Source: Betaproteobacteria bacterium
Lineage (GTDB): Bacteria; Pseudomonadota; Gammaproteobacteria; Burkholderiales; Usitatibacteraceae
DNA length: 8,277 nucleotides
Direction of reading: 5' to 3'
Assembly: GCA_003105245.1 (NCBI GenBank)
Contig: PQAI01000265.1
Span: forward strand, 17,668-25,944
Both the position numbers and the translations under genes were made by a program. The first letter of the stretch is position 1, and every line of letters begins with the position of its first letter. The notes beneath the pieces were generated by a model that ran no database searches, was not told where the DNA came from, and saw only the letters and a list, made by a program, of their open reading frames with translations. Shown here one piece after another: positions 1 to 5,929 of the stretch.

Positions 1-381
1 GCGCCCCTGGAGAGGCTGCACCGGGAGCCCTCCCTCTACGACGAGGCGGTGCGCCTGCTCGCCCGCCGCGGCTTCGCGCTGGCGCCCGGGGCCGTCGAGC
101 GCGACTGGGGCCAGGCGCGCGCCTTCGACGACACGGTGTGCGAGGCCTGGGTCGGCGTCTACCGCGACACGGCGCGCCACTGGGACCTCTACGAGCTCGC
201 CGAGAAGCTCGTGGACCTCGAGGACGCCTTCCGGCAGTGGCGCTTCCGGCACGCGACGACGGTGGAGCGCATCATCGGCATGAAGCGCGGCACCGGCGGC
301 ACCTCGGGCGTGGGCTACCTGCGGCGCGTCCTGGAGGGGGTGCTCTTCCCGGAGCTCTGGCGCGCCCGCACCGGGCTCTGA
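1..381 (+). CDS. kynA: Tryptophan 2,3-dioxygenase, C-terminal part (5' truncated by window edge)
   Basis: This is the last 126 residues of a heme enzyme that opens the indole ring of L-tryptophan with O2 to give N-formylkynurenine, the first step of the cytoplasmic kynurenine pathway. The frame is open from base 1, so the gene starts upstream; bacterial family members are about 280-300 residues, so a little under half is visible. Diagnostic stretches are the RFRH element (241-252), whose histidine matches the family's proximal heme ligand, then TVERIIG, then KRGTGGTSG (283-309), the loop whose threonine contacts the substrate amino and carboxylate groups. FPELWRART close to the C-terminus is also typical. 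A GTG at 49 is only an internal valine. The next gene on the same strand starts about 70 bases downstream and has no obvious link to tryptophan catabolism. The family call is very safe; nothing can be said about its promoter. Confidence 0.95.
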   Translation, partial: APLERLHREPSLYDEAVRLLARRGFALAPGAVERDWGQARAFDDTVCEAWVGVYRDTARHWDLYELAEKLVDLEDAFRQWRFRHATTVERIIGMKRGTGGTSGVGYLRRVLEGVLFPELWRARTGL

Positions 382-385
382 GCCC

Positions 386-417
386 CGCGCGACGAGGTGG
401 AAGGCCGCGCGATTCTT
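386..417 (+). terminator. Weak candidate terminator after kynA
   Basis: Two CGCGCG arms (386-391 and 406-411) can pair across a 14-base loop and are followed by ATTCTT. The stem is only 6 bp, the loop is long and the T-run is poor. In DNA this GC-rich such a hairpin may be chance. No better terminator lies between kynA and the CYTH-CHAD gene. Confidence 0.2.
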
Positions 418-451
418 GCGTAGTGTGGAGGTCCGCGCTGCCCGCCCTTCC

Positions 452-1987
452 ATGGCGACCGAACCCCGAGAAACCGAACTGAAGCTCGTCCTCGCTCCCG
501 GCGAGGGCGCGAGGGTGCCCCTCGTCGCCCCGCTCGCGGGCCTCGAGGGCCACGCGAGCCGCTTCAGCGCCCTCTATTTCGACACGCCCACGCGCGAGCT
601 CTCCCGCCACGGCCTGGGGCTTCGCCTGCGCCGCGAGGGGCGCCACTGGCGCGCGACCCTGAAGGCCTCGGGCGACTCCTCCGGGGGCCTGCACCAGCGC
701 CCCGAGTGGGAATACCCCATGCCGGGGCCGCAGCTGGACCTCTCGCGGTTCGCCGGCACGCCGCTCGCGGATCTGCCGGGCGCCGACACGCTGCACGAGA
801 GGCTCTCTCCCATCCTCGCGACCGAGTTCCGGCGCACGCGCTGGCAAATCGAGCCCCAGCCCGGATCCCGGGTCGAAGTGGCGCTGGACCAGGGGCGGAT
901 CGTGGCGCGCGGCCGCGAGTCCCCCATCGAGGAGGTCGAGATCGAGGTGCTGGAGGGGCCGGTTTCCGCGGCCTTCGACGTGGCCGAGACCCTCGCGAAG
1001 GGCGTGGCGCTGCGCCCGGAACCCGCCTCGAAGCTCGCCCGAGGCCTCACCCTGGCCGCGACGGCGCGGGCGCGGCCCGTCCACGCCGCCCGCCAGTCGA
1101 TCGCCGACGCCCCCGACGCGCGCGAGGCCGCGCGCCGCATCGCCGCGGCCTGCCTCGCGCACGCGCAGGCCAACGAGTCCGGCGTCCTCGATTCGGCCGA
1201 CGTGGAGTTCGTGCACCAGCTGCGGGTGGCGCTGCGCCGGCTGCGCTCGGCGATGCGCCTGTTCCGCGACGCCGTGCAGCCCGGCGAGGACGCCGCGTTC
1301 GCCGAGGACCTGCGCTGGGCGGCGGGGCTGCTCGGCCGCTGCCGGGACTGGGACGTGTTCGTGTCGGAGACGCTGCCCCCCCTCGTGGCCGCCCACGGCG
1401 ATGCGGCCGCGGGCAAGGTCCTGCTCGCCCGCGGGAGGGCGCGCCAGCGCGAGGCCCGCGGCGCCGCGCGCGAGGCGATCGTCTCGCCGCGCTACGGACT
1501 CGCCATGATCCGGCTCGCGCGCTGGGTCTCGGCGCCCGCCGAGCCACCGGAAGGCGTGGAGCCCCTCGAGGACTTCGCCTCGCGCCGGCTGCGCAAGGGG
1601 GCGAAGCGCGTGGCGCAGGGCGCGGCGGCCTTCGCCACGCTCGACGCGCCGGCCCGCCACCGCCTGCGCATCCTGGTCAAGCGCCAGCGCTACGCGGTCG
1701 AGTTCCTGGGCTCCCTCTTCAAGGCGCGCCCCGCGCGCCGCCACGTCCGGGCGCTTTCCCGGGTGCAGGACGCGCTCGGGCTCGCCAACGACTGCGCCAA
1801 CGCCCTGGCCCACGTGCGCGAGCTCTCTCCCCCGCCCGAGTTCCTGGAGTTCGCGCGCGGCTGGTTCGCGGCCCGGGAGGCGGCCGGCGTGGAGGCCGCC
1901 GCCAGGGCCATTGCGCAAGCTTCGGGGGAACGCCGCTTCTGGCGCCGCAAGCCGGCGGCCGCCCCGGAAGTCCCCCCGCCCGCTTGA
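452..1987 (+). CDS. CYTH-CHAD domain protein (putative inorganic triphosphatase / polyphosphate-binding)
   Basis: A 511-residue predicted cytoplasmic protein with an N-terminal CYTH domain (about 4-205) and a C-terminal CHAD domain (about 220-490), the architecture of E. coli YgiF. CYTH domains form a tunnel that binds triphosphate with metal ions and often hydrolyse it; CHAD is an all-helical, basic domain shown in other bacteria to bind polyphosphate granules. Visible CYTH residues: the ExExK signature (E7, E9, K11), YFDTP (42-46), LRLR (57-60), ATLKASG (68-74), RPEWE (83-87), the acidic strand EEVEIEVLEG (160-169) and SKLARG (193-198). The metal- and phosphate-binding set looks intact. CHAD shows two related basic helices, HQLRVALRRLR (255-265) and HRLRILVKRQRY (403-414), plus RCRDWDVF (296-303). 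The tail (about 495-511) is basic then proline-rich. I chose ATG 452 because CYTH proteins begin a few residues before ExExK; in-frame TTG 416 and GTG 425 are possible, and no start has a good ribosome site. The PPK2 enzyme two genes downstream supports a polyphosphate role. In vivo substrate unknown. Confidence 0.9.
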   Translation: MATEPRETELKLVLAPGEGARVPLVAPLAGLEGHASRFSALYFDTPTRELSRHGLGLRLRREGRHWRATLKASGDSSGGLHQRPEWEYPMPGPQLDLSRFAGTPLADLPGADTLHERLSPILATEFRRTRWQIEPQPGSRVEVALDQGRIVARGRESPIEEVEIEVLEGPVSAAFDVAETLAKGVALRPEPASKLARGLTLAATARARPVHAARQSIADAPDAREAARRIAAACLAHAQANESGVLDSADVEFVHQLRVALRRLRSAMRLFRDAVQPGEDAAFAEDLRWAAGLLGRCRDWDVFVSETLPPLVAAHGDAAAGKVLLARGRARQREARGAAREAIVSPRYGLAMIRLARWVSAPAEPPEGVEPLEDFASRRLRKGAKRVAQGAAAFATLDAPARHRLRILVKRQRYAVEFLGSLFKARPARRHVRALSRVQDALGLANDCANALAHVRELSPPPEFLEFARGWFAAREAAGVEAAARAIAQASGERRFWRRKPAAAPEVPPPA

Positions 1988-2053
1988 TCCAAGACAAGGG
2001 ACGCACCCCCCCGGGTGGGAGACTGGGGAGGCACGCGCAGGCCCGCGACTACC

Positions 2054-2410
2054 ATGCGCCCTGTCACCCTCCCCGCCATCGCCCTCTGCACGCTCCTCGC
2101 GACGCCGGCCGCGGCCGGTGACGCGCTGCGCGGCCGGGCGCTGTACGAAGGCGGATGCGCCGGATGCCACGCAGAGAGCGTGCACGGCCGGGCGCACCGC
2201 CAGGCGGCCGACTTCGAGTCGGTGCGCCGCTGGGTGCGGCGGTGGAGCGAGAACCTGGGCCTGAAGTGGAACGAGGACGAGGTGAGCGACGTCGCCACCC
2301 ACCTGAACGAGCGCTATTACCGGTTCGCCTGCCCGCCGGCGGACTGCAAGGCAACCGGGAGCCGCGAGGACGGCACGAGCGCGCTCGCGTTGCGCGCGCG
2401 GCCCCGTTGA
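2054..2410 (+). CDS. Small exported class I-like cytochrome c lacking a methionine ligand
   Basis: A 118-residue protein with a signal peptide (about 1-21, hydrophobic core after MRPVT, likely cleavage at AAA/GD) and one heme-attachment motif, C35-A-G-C38-H39. It should be a periplasmic monoheme electron carrier of roughly 97 residues after processing. Behind the heme site come DFESVRRWVRRW (53-64) and DVATHLNERYYRF (79-91), matching the terminal helix of small cytochrome c folds. After Met1 there is no methionine at all, so the usual Met sixth ligand is absent; H44, H48 and H83 are candidate replacements, or the site may be open or bound by another residue. C93 and C98 near the C-terminus could form a disulfide. 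ATG 2054 is chosen because it gives a normal signal peptide; the in-frame GTG at 2015 would add 13 non-signal-like residues. The ribosome site is weak. It sits between CYTH-CHAD (66-base gap) and the PPK2 gene (44-base gap), possibly in one operon. The redox partner is not visible and I do not recognise a named subfamily. Confidence 0.85.
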   Translation: MRPVTLPAIALCTLLATPAAAGDALRGRALYEGGCAGCHAESVHGRAHRQAADFESVRRWVRRWSENLGLKWNEDEVSDVATHLNERYYRFACPPADCKATGSREDGTSALALRARPR

Positions 2411-2439
2411 AGGTACCGTGACGGGCAGCGAGACCGCCG

Positions 2440-2448
2440 AAGGGAGAG
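2440..2448 (+). promoter_or_regulatory. Ribosome binding site of the PPK2 gene
   Basis: AAGGGAGAG, a strong purine-rich Shine-Dalgarno-like stretch, ends 6 bases before ATG 2455 and fixes the start of the polyphosphate:AMP phosphotransferase. Confidence 0.7.
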
Positions 2449-2454
2449 TCCGCG

Positions 2455-3930
2455 ATGTTCGAATCCGCCGAGATCGGCCACAAGCTCAAGAAGTCGGAAT
2501 ACAAGCGCGAAGAGCCGAAGCTGCGCCAGGCGCTCCTCAAGGCGCAGTACGATCTGCTCGACAACGGCAAGTTCCCCGTGATCATCCTCGTGAACGGCGT
2601 CGACGGCGCCGGCAAGGGCGAGACGGTGAACCTGTTCAACGAGTGGATGGACCCGCGCCACATCCACACCCACGCCTTCGGCGCCATGACCGACGTCGAG
2701 CGCGAGCAGCCCGAGATGTGGCGCTTCTGGCGCGCGCTGCCGCCCAAGGGGCACATCGGGATCCTCTTCGGCTCCTGGTACACCGACCCCATCCTCAAGC
2801 GCGTGATGGGCCACGAGAAGCGCGCGGTGTTCGAGCACCGCCTCGAGCGCATCCGCCACCACGAGCGCATGCTCGCGGCCGAGGGCGCGCTGATCCTCAA
2901 GCTCTGGTTCCACCTGTCGAAGCCGGCGCAGAAGAAGCGCTTCAAGGAGCTGCTGTCGAGCAAGAAGACGGCCTGGCGCGTCGGCGCCGGCGACTGGGAG
3001 CGCTGGAAGCACTACGACGAGTTCGTGGACGTCTGCGAGGACGCGCTGCGCGACACGAGCACGGGCGAGGCGCCCTGGCAGGTGATCGAGGGCTCCGACC
3101 CGCAGTACCGCTCGCTCACCGCCGGGCGGCTCCTGCTCGACGCGCTCAACGCCCGCCTCAAGGGTCCGCCGCCGAAGCTCTCGCCCTCGGCCCCGCCGCC
3201 CGAGCCGCCGATCGACAGGAAGAACGTCCTCAACAGCCTCGACTACACGAAGTCGCTCACGCCCAAGGCCTACGACAAGCGCCTCGAGAAGGCGCAGGCG
3301 CGCCTGAACCAGCTCACCCGCGACCGGAAGATGCAGGAGCGCTCGCTGGTGATGGTCTTCGAGGGCATGGACGCCGCCGGCAAGGGCAGCACGATCCGGC
3401 GCATGACGCGCGCCATGGACGCGCGCTTCTACCGCGTGATCCCGGTCGCGGCACCCACCGACGAGGAGCGCGCGCAGCCCTACCTCTGGCGCTTCTGGCG
3501 CCACATCCCGGGCCACGGCAAGGCCGTGATCTTCGACCGCTCCTGGTACGGGCGCGTGCTAGTCGAGCGCGTCGAGGGCTTCTGCTCCGAGGCCGACTGG
3601 ATGCGCGCCTACCACGAGATCAACGACTTCGAGGAGCAGCTCGCCGACGCCGGGGCGATCGTGGCCAAGTTCTGGATGGCGGTCACCCCGCAGGAGCAGC
3701 TGCGCCGCTTCAAGGAGCGCGAGAAGATCGCCTACAAGCGCTTCAAGATCACCGACGAGGACTGGAGGAACCGCAAGAAGTGGCCCCAGTACGAGCGCGC
3801 GATCTGCGACATGATCGAGCGCACCTCGACGGAGGTCGGGCCGTGGAAGCTCGTCGCGGGCAACGACAAGCTGCATGCGCGCGTGACGGTGATCGAGACG
3901 CTCTGCGACCACATCGAATCGGTGCTGTGA
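2455..3930 (+). CDS. pap: Polyphosphate:AMP phosphotransferase (two-domain PPK2, class II)
   Basis: A 491-residue cytoplasmic enzyme made of two tandem PPK2 domains (about 12-235 and 255-491) joined by a proline-rich linker (238-252). In this family polyphosphate donates phosphate to AMP, giving ADP; length and layout match Acinetobacter Pap and Pseudomonas PA3455 (475-500 residues). Domain 2 is complete: Walker A GMDAAGKGS (304-312, K310), PYLWRFWRHIPGHG (342-355), Walker B-like FDRSWYGR (360-367) and the lid FKEREKIAYKRFKITDEDW (419-437). Domain 1 keeps Walker A (GVDGAGKGE, 48-56, K54) and MWRFWRALPPKG (88-99), but the aligned Walker B reads LFGSWYTD (104-111): the catalytic Asp-Arg pair (D361, R362) is replaced by F105 and G106, and its lid has lost most charged residues. 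Domain 1 is therefore probably non-catalytic, consistent with what is reported for the family, where the C-terminal half carries activity. The start has a strong ribosome site. The channel gene begins 7 bases after the stop, and a CYTH-CHAD gene lies upstream. Confident on family; the AMP preference is inferred from the two-domain form. Confidence 0.95.
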   Translation: MFESAEIGHKLKKSEYKREEPKLRQALLKAQYDLLDNGKFPVIILVNGVDGAGKGETVNLFNEWMDPRHIHTHAFGAMTDVEREQPEMWRFWRALPPKGHIGILFGSWYTDPILKRVMGHEKRAVFEHRLERIRHHERMLAAEGALILKLWFHLSKPAQKKRFKELLSSKKTAWRVGAGDWERWKHYDEFVDVCEDALRDTSTGEAPWQVIEGSDPQYRSLTAGRLLLDALNARLKGPPPKLSPSAPPPEPPIDRKNVLNSLDYTKSLTPKAYDKRLEKAQARLNQLTRDRKMQERSLVMVFEGMDAAGKGSTIRRMTRAMDARFYRVIPVAAPTDEERAQPYLWRFWRHIPGHGKAVIFDRSWYGRVLVERVEGFCSEADWMRAYHEINDFEEQLADAGAIVAKFWMAVTPQEQLRRFKEREKIAYKRFKITDEDWRNRKKWPQYERAICDMIERTSTEVGPWKLVAGNDKLHARVTVIETLCDHIESVL

Positions 3931-3932
3931 GG
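3929..3932 (+). promoter_or_regulatory. Ribosome binding site supporting a TTG start of the channel gene
   Basis: GAGG overlaps the TGA stop of the PPK2 gene and lies 5 bases before TTG 3938. This favours TTG 3938 over the internal ATG at 3980, which would cut into the first membrane helix, and suggests translational coupling. Confidence 0.55.
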
Positions 3933-3937
3933 CCGGT

Positions 3938-5443
3938 TTGAGCGCGACGAGCCTCTTCCGCGCGGAGGTCGCCACCGCGATGGTGGTGGCCCTCGTGCTG
4001 GGGATCGTGCTGCTCGCGCTGCGCCCGAAGGACCGCGCCAGCACCCGCAACGCGCTGGTCCTGCTCGTCTTCTGCGCCATCGCCGCGGCCGCCGACACCG
4101 CCATCGGCACGATGGGCGGGCGCAGCTTCGCCGGGATCCTCGCCGACGCCTCCACCGTGCTCGTGGGCGTGGTCCTCATCCGCATGGCCGGCATCCTGGT
4201 CTTCCGCGTCCTGCTGCCCGCGGTGCGGTTGAACCCGGCGCGCATCGTCGAGGACCTGGTGGTCACGGGCCTGTCGATCGCCTGGGGCCTCGTGTGGCTG
4301 CGGGTGGCGGGCGTGGACCTCGGCAGCCTCGTCGCGACCTCGGCGGTGATCACGGGCGTGGTCGCCTTCTCGATGCAGGAGACGCTGGGCAACATCCTGG
4401 GCGGCGTGGTGCTGCAGCTCGACCAGTCGATCCGCGTGGGCGACTGGATGAAGGTGGAGGAGACGAGCGGCAAGGTGGTCGAGATCCGCTGGCGCTACAC
4501 GGCCGTCGAGACCCGCAACCGCGAGACCATCGTGATCCCCAACGGCTGGCTGATGAAGAACCGCTTCACGCTCATCGGCTCCCGCTCGGACCCTTCCCCC
4601 CTGTGGCGGCGATGGCTGTGGTTCGACCTCGACATCGCGAACCCGCCCCCCAGGGTCTGCGAGGTGCTCGTGAAGGCGGTGACCGATGCCGAGATCCCGA
4701 ACGTCGCGCGCGACCCCGGGCCCACGGCGGTGCTGATGAAGGTGGAGTACGGGATCGGCCGCTACGCGCTGCGCTACTTCCTCGACGACCCGCGCCCCGA
4801 CGACGTGACCGACTCGGTGGTGCGCGCCCACGTGCTCGCCTCCCTCACCCGGCACAGCATGGAGGTCGTCGTGCCGCGCGAGGAGCGCCTCATGGTCAAG
4901 GAGAACGAGGCCTGGCGCCTGGCGCAGCACCAGAAGGAGATCGCGCGCCGCCAGGCCGCGCTCGCCAAGGTGGACCTCTTCGCCACGCTCTCGGACGCGG
5001 AGCGCGCCGAGCTCGCGGAGCACCTCGTCGACGCGCCCTTCGTCAAGGGCGACACCATCACGCGCCAGGGCGCCGTGGCCCACTGGCTCTACCTCATCAC
5101 GGGCGGCGAGGCGGACGTCTGGCACGAGGCGGGCGGCGAGCGCACGCACGTGGCCACTCTTCTCGCGGGCAACGTCTTCGGCGAGATGGGCATGATGACG
5201 GGCGAGCCGCGGCGGGCGACGATCGTCGCGCGCACCGACGTGCAGTGCTACCGGCTGGACAAGGCGGGCTTCGAGAAGGTGCTGCGCTCGCGGCCGGACA
5301 TCGCCGACGAGATGTCCCGCACCCTCGCCTCGCGCACGAGCGAGCTCTCCGGGCGCGTCGAGTCGAGCGAGAGCGGCAAGCGCGCGGCGCCCCAGGACGA
5401 CATCCTCGCCAAGATCCGCAGCTTCTTCGGCCTCGACGCCTAG
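3938..5443 (+). CDS. MscS-family mechanosensitive channel with C-terminal cyclic-nucleotide-binding domain
   Basis: A 501-residue inner-membrane protein. Hydrophobic segments lie at about 13-28, 38-55, 70-95 and 104-124, followed by the MscS pore helix and hinge (about 130-160, including AFSMQETLGNILGG at 143-156), the MscS beta domain (LDQSIRVGDWMKVEE, 161-175; IVIPNGWLMKN, 198-208) and the alpha/beta vestibule to about 315. A charged, likely helical linker (315-342) leads to a cNMP-binding domain (345-455). Its phosphate-binding cassette FGEMGMMTGEPRRATIVA (414-431) keeps the Glu (E416) and Arg (R425) that hold the cyclic nucleotide in the PKA/CAP family, so ligand binding is plausible. Related MscS-CNMP channels are reported to be gated or modulated by cAMP or cGMP, giving an ion or osmolyte release channel under second-messenger control. 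The start is TTG 3938 (GAGG site 5 bases upstream), only 7 bases after the PPK2 stop, so the two are co-transcribed. Its 3' end overlaps the convergent kinase gene by 4 bases. No cyclase is in the window. Confidence 0.92.
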   Translation: MSATSLFRAEVATAMVVALVLGIVLLALRPKDRASTRNALVLLVFCAIAAAADTAIGTMGGRSFAGILADASTVLVGVVLIRMAGILVFRVLLPAVRLNPARIVEDLVVTGLSIAWGLVWLRVAGVDLGSLVATSAVITGVVAFSMQETLGNILGGVVLQLDQSIRVGDWMKVEETSGKVVEIRWRYTAVETRNRETIVIPNGWLMKNRFTLIGSRSDPSPLWRRWLWFDLDIANPPPRVCEVLVKAVTDAEIPNVARDPGPTAVLMKVEYGIGRYALRYFLDDPRPDDVTDSVVRAHVLASLTRHSMEVVVPREERLMVKENEAWRLAQHQKEIARRQAALAKVDLFATLSDAERAELAEHLVDAPFVKGDTITRQGAVAHWLYLITGGEADVWHEAGGERTHVATLLAGNVFGEMGMMTGEPRRATIVARTDVQCYRLDKAGFEKVLRSRPDIADEMSRTLASRTSELSGRVESSESGKRAAPQDDILAKIRSFFGLDA

Positions 5444-5446
5444 GCG
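5437..5446. repeat. 10-bp perfect palindrome at the convergent gene ends
   Basis: CGCCTAGGCG is its own reverse complement. Its central CTAG gives the TAG stop of the channel gene on the + strand (5441-5443) and the TAG stop of the kinase gene on the - strand (5442-5440). There is no intergenic DNA here and no U-tract for a classical terminator. Confidence 0.85.
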
Positions 5447-5862
5447 GGCAGGGCGAGCCGGATGCGGTTGCGCCCGAAGAGGTAGGCGTACTCGCTGGCG
5501 GTCGTGAGGCCGTGGGCGAGCAGCACGCCGAGCCCGCCTTCGCGGCGGGTGGGCGCGAGCGCCTCGAGCAGCTCGCGGGTGCCGGGGGCGAAGGGGTTGA
5601 AGGCCGGCGCCTGGTCCTCGTAGGTCAGGCGGACCTCCCCTTCCTGGGCCTCGATGGTGATCCAGACGGGAGCGTCCGCCCCCCCGCGGTGGCCGTGCTT
5701 CACGGTGTTGAGGAAGAGCTCCTCGACCACGAGGTTCAACTTCAGGCAGGCCTGGCGGGGGACCCCGGCGCCCTCGCAGAACCCCTCGAGGAACGCGCGG
5801 GCGTCCCGGAGGGACTCCTGCCGGGACGGAAACATACCCACTCGCGTTGTGATCGCGTTCAC
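5440..5862 (-). CDS. RsbW/SpoIIAB-like ATP-binding protein (HATPase_c, putative anti-sigma serine kinase)
   Basis: A 140-residue cytoplasmic single-domain GHKL ATPase. Such proteins phosphorylate a serine or threonine of a STAS-domain antagonist and bind a sigma factor or other target in turn (partner switching). Visible motifs: helix 1 SLRDARAFLEGFCEGAG (17-33), N-box LNLVVEELFLNTVKHG (42-57; E48, N52), G1-box variant YEDQAPAFNPF (81-91; D83) and G2-box REGGLGVLLAHGL (107-119). All ATP-site landmarks are there. I chose GTG 5862 because AAAAGG (5875-5870) lies 7 bases before it and the N-terminal strand ITTRVGMFPS belongs to the fold. ATG 5835 would give 131 residues with a poorer ribosome site, but would suit better a transcript starting at the TATAAT box just upstream. 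It is divergent from the FecR gene and ends inside the channel gene's stop. The CHASE2-SpoIIE phosphatase about 1.1 kb away on the same strand is the natural opposing enzyme. No STAS partner lies in the window. Kinase activity is inferred. Confidence 0.85.
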   Translation of the reverse strand: MNAITTRVGMFPSRQESLRDARAFLEGFCEGAGVPRQACLKLNLVVEELFLNTVKHGHRGGADAPVWITIEAQEGEVRLTYEDQAPAFNPFAPGTRELLEALAPTRREGGLGVLLAHGLTTASEYAYLFGRNRIRLALPA

Positions 5863-5864
5863 AG

Positions 5865-5880
5865 TCGGGCCTTTTCGGGC
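5865..5880. repeat. Short direct repeat TCGGGC, 10-base period, in the divergent promoter
   Basis: TCGGGC occurs at 5865-5870 and 5875-5880, one helical turn apart, inside the spacer of the + strand promoter and just beside the - strand TATAAT. Two half-sites on one DNA face would suit an activator or repressor, but in GC-rich DNA six-base repeats also arise by chance. Confidence 0.3.
5870..5875 (-). promoter_or_regulatory. Ribosome binding site of the RsbW-like gene
   Basis: On the - strand AAAAGG ends 7 bases before GTG 5862, which decides the start in favour of the 140-residue form. Confidence 0.5.
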
Positions 5881-5886
5881 ATTATA
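5881..5886 (-). promoter_or_regulatory. Consensus -10 box (TATAAT) facing the RsbW-like gene
   Basis: The - strand reads TATAAT, a perfect sigma-70 -10 hexamer and a rarity in DNA this GC-rich. At 15-18 bases upstream I find no convincing -35 box, and there is no extended TG. Initiation would fall near 5874, only about a dozen bases before GTG 5862. It overlaps the -10 box of the + strand promoter, so the two directions would compete. Confidence 0.4.
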
Positions 5887-5917
5887 GAGTGGTTCCACAG
5901 GCATTCGCCCGCGCTCC

Positions 5918-5923
5918 AAGGAG
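5918..5923 (+). promoter_or_regulatory. Ribosome binding site of the FecR-domain gene
   Basis: AAGGAG, near-consensus Shine-Dalgarno, ends 6 bases before ATG 5930. It is one of the two strongest ribosome sites in the window and suggests high expression. Confidence 0.7.
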
Positions 5924-5929
5924 AAAGAA

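Larger units (their letters stand above)
5858..5885 (+). promoter_or_regulatory. Candidate promoter for the FecR-OmpA genes
   Basis: TTCACA (5858-5863, 5 of 6 to the sigma-70 -35 box) is followed after 16 bases by CATTAT (5880-5885, 4 of 6 to the -10 box, with the key A and final T kept). The transcript would begin near 5892 and leave a leader of about 38 bases before ATG 5930. The -35 box overlaps the proposed GTG start of the divergent kinase gene. A small inverted repeat, GTGG-TT-CCAC (5889-5898), covers the predicted start point and could be an operator, or chance. Confidence 0.4.

Noticed and set aside
2004..2017. CACCC-CCCC-GGGTG hairpin between CYTH-CHAD and the cytochrome gene as a terminator
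   Set aside because: A 5-bp stem without a following T-run; not enough to call a terminator.
272..2302. A 676-codon open frame on the - strand opposite the CYTH-CHAD and cytochrome genes
   Set aside because: It is the reverse-strand shadow of well-recognised genes in GC-rich DNA; its translation is Arg/Ala/Gly-rich, low in complexity and shows no domain.
2317..3941. Long alternative frames on both strands over the PPK2 gene
   Set aside because: The PPK2 frame carries two complete domain alignments and a strong ribosome site; the other frames are Arg/Ala-rich shadows.
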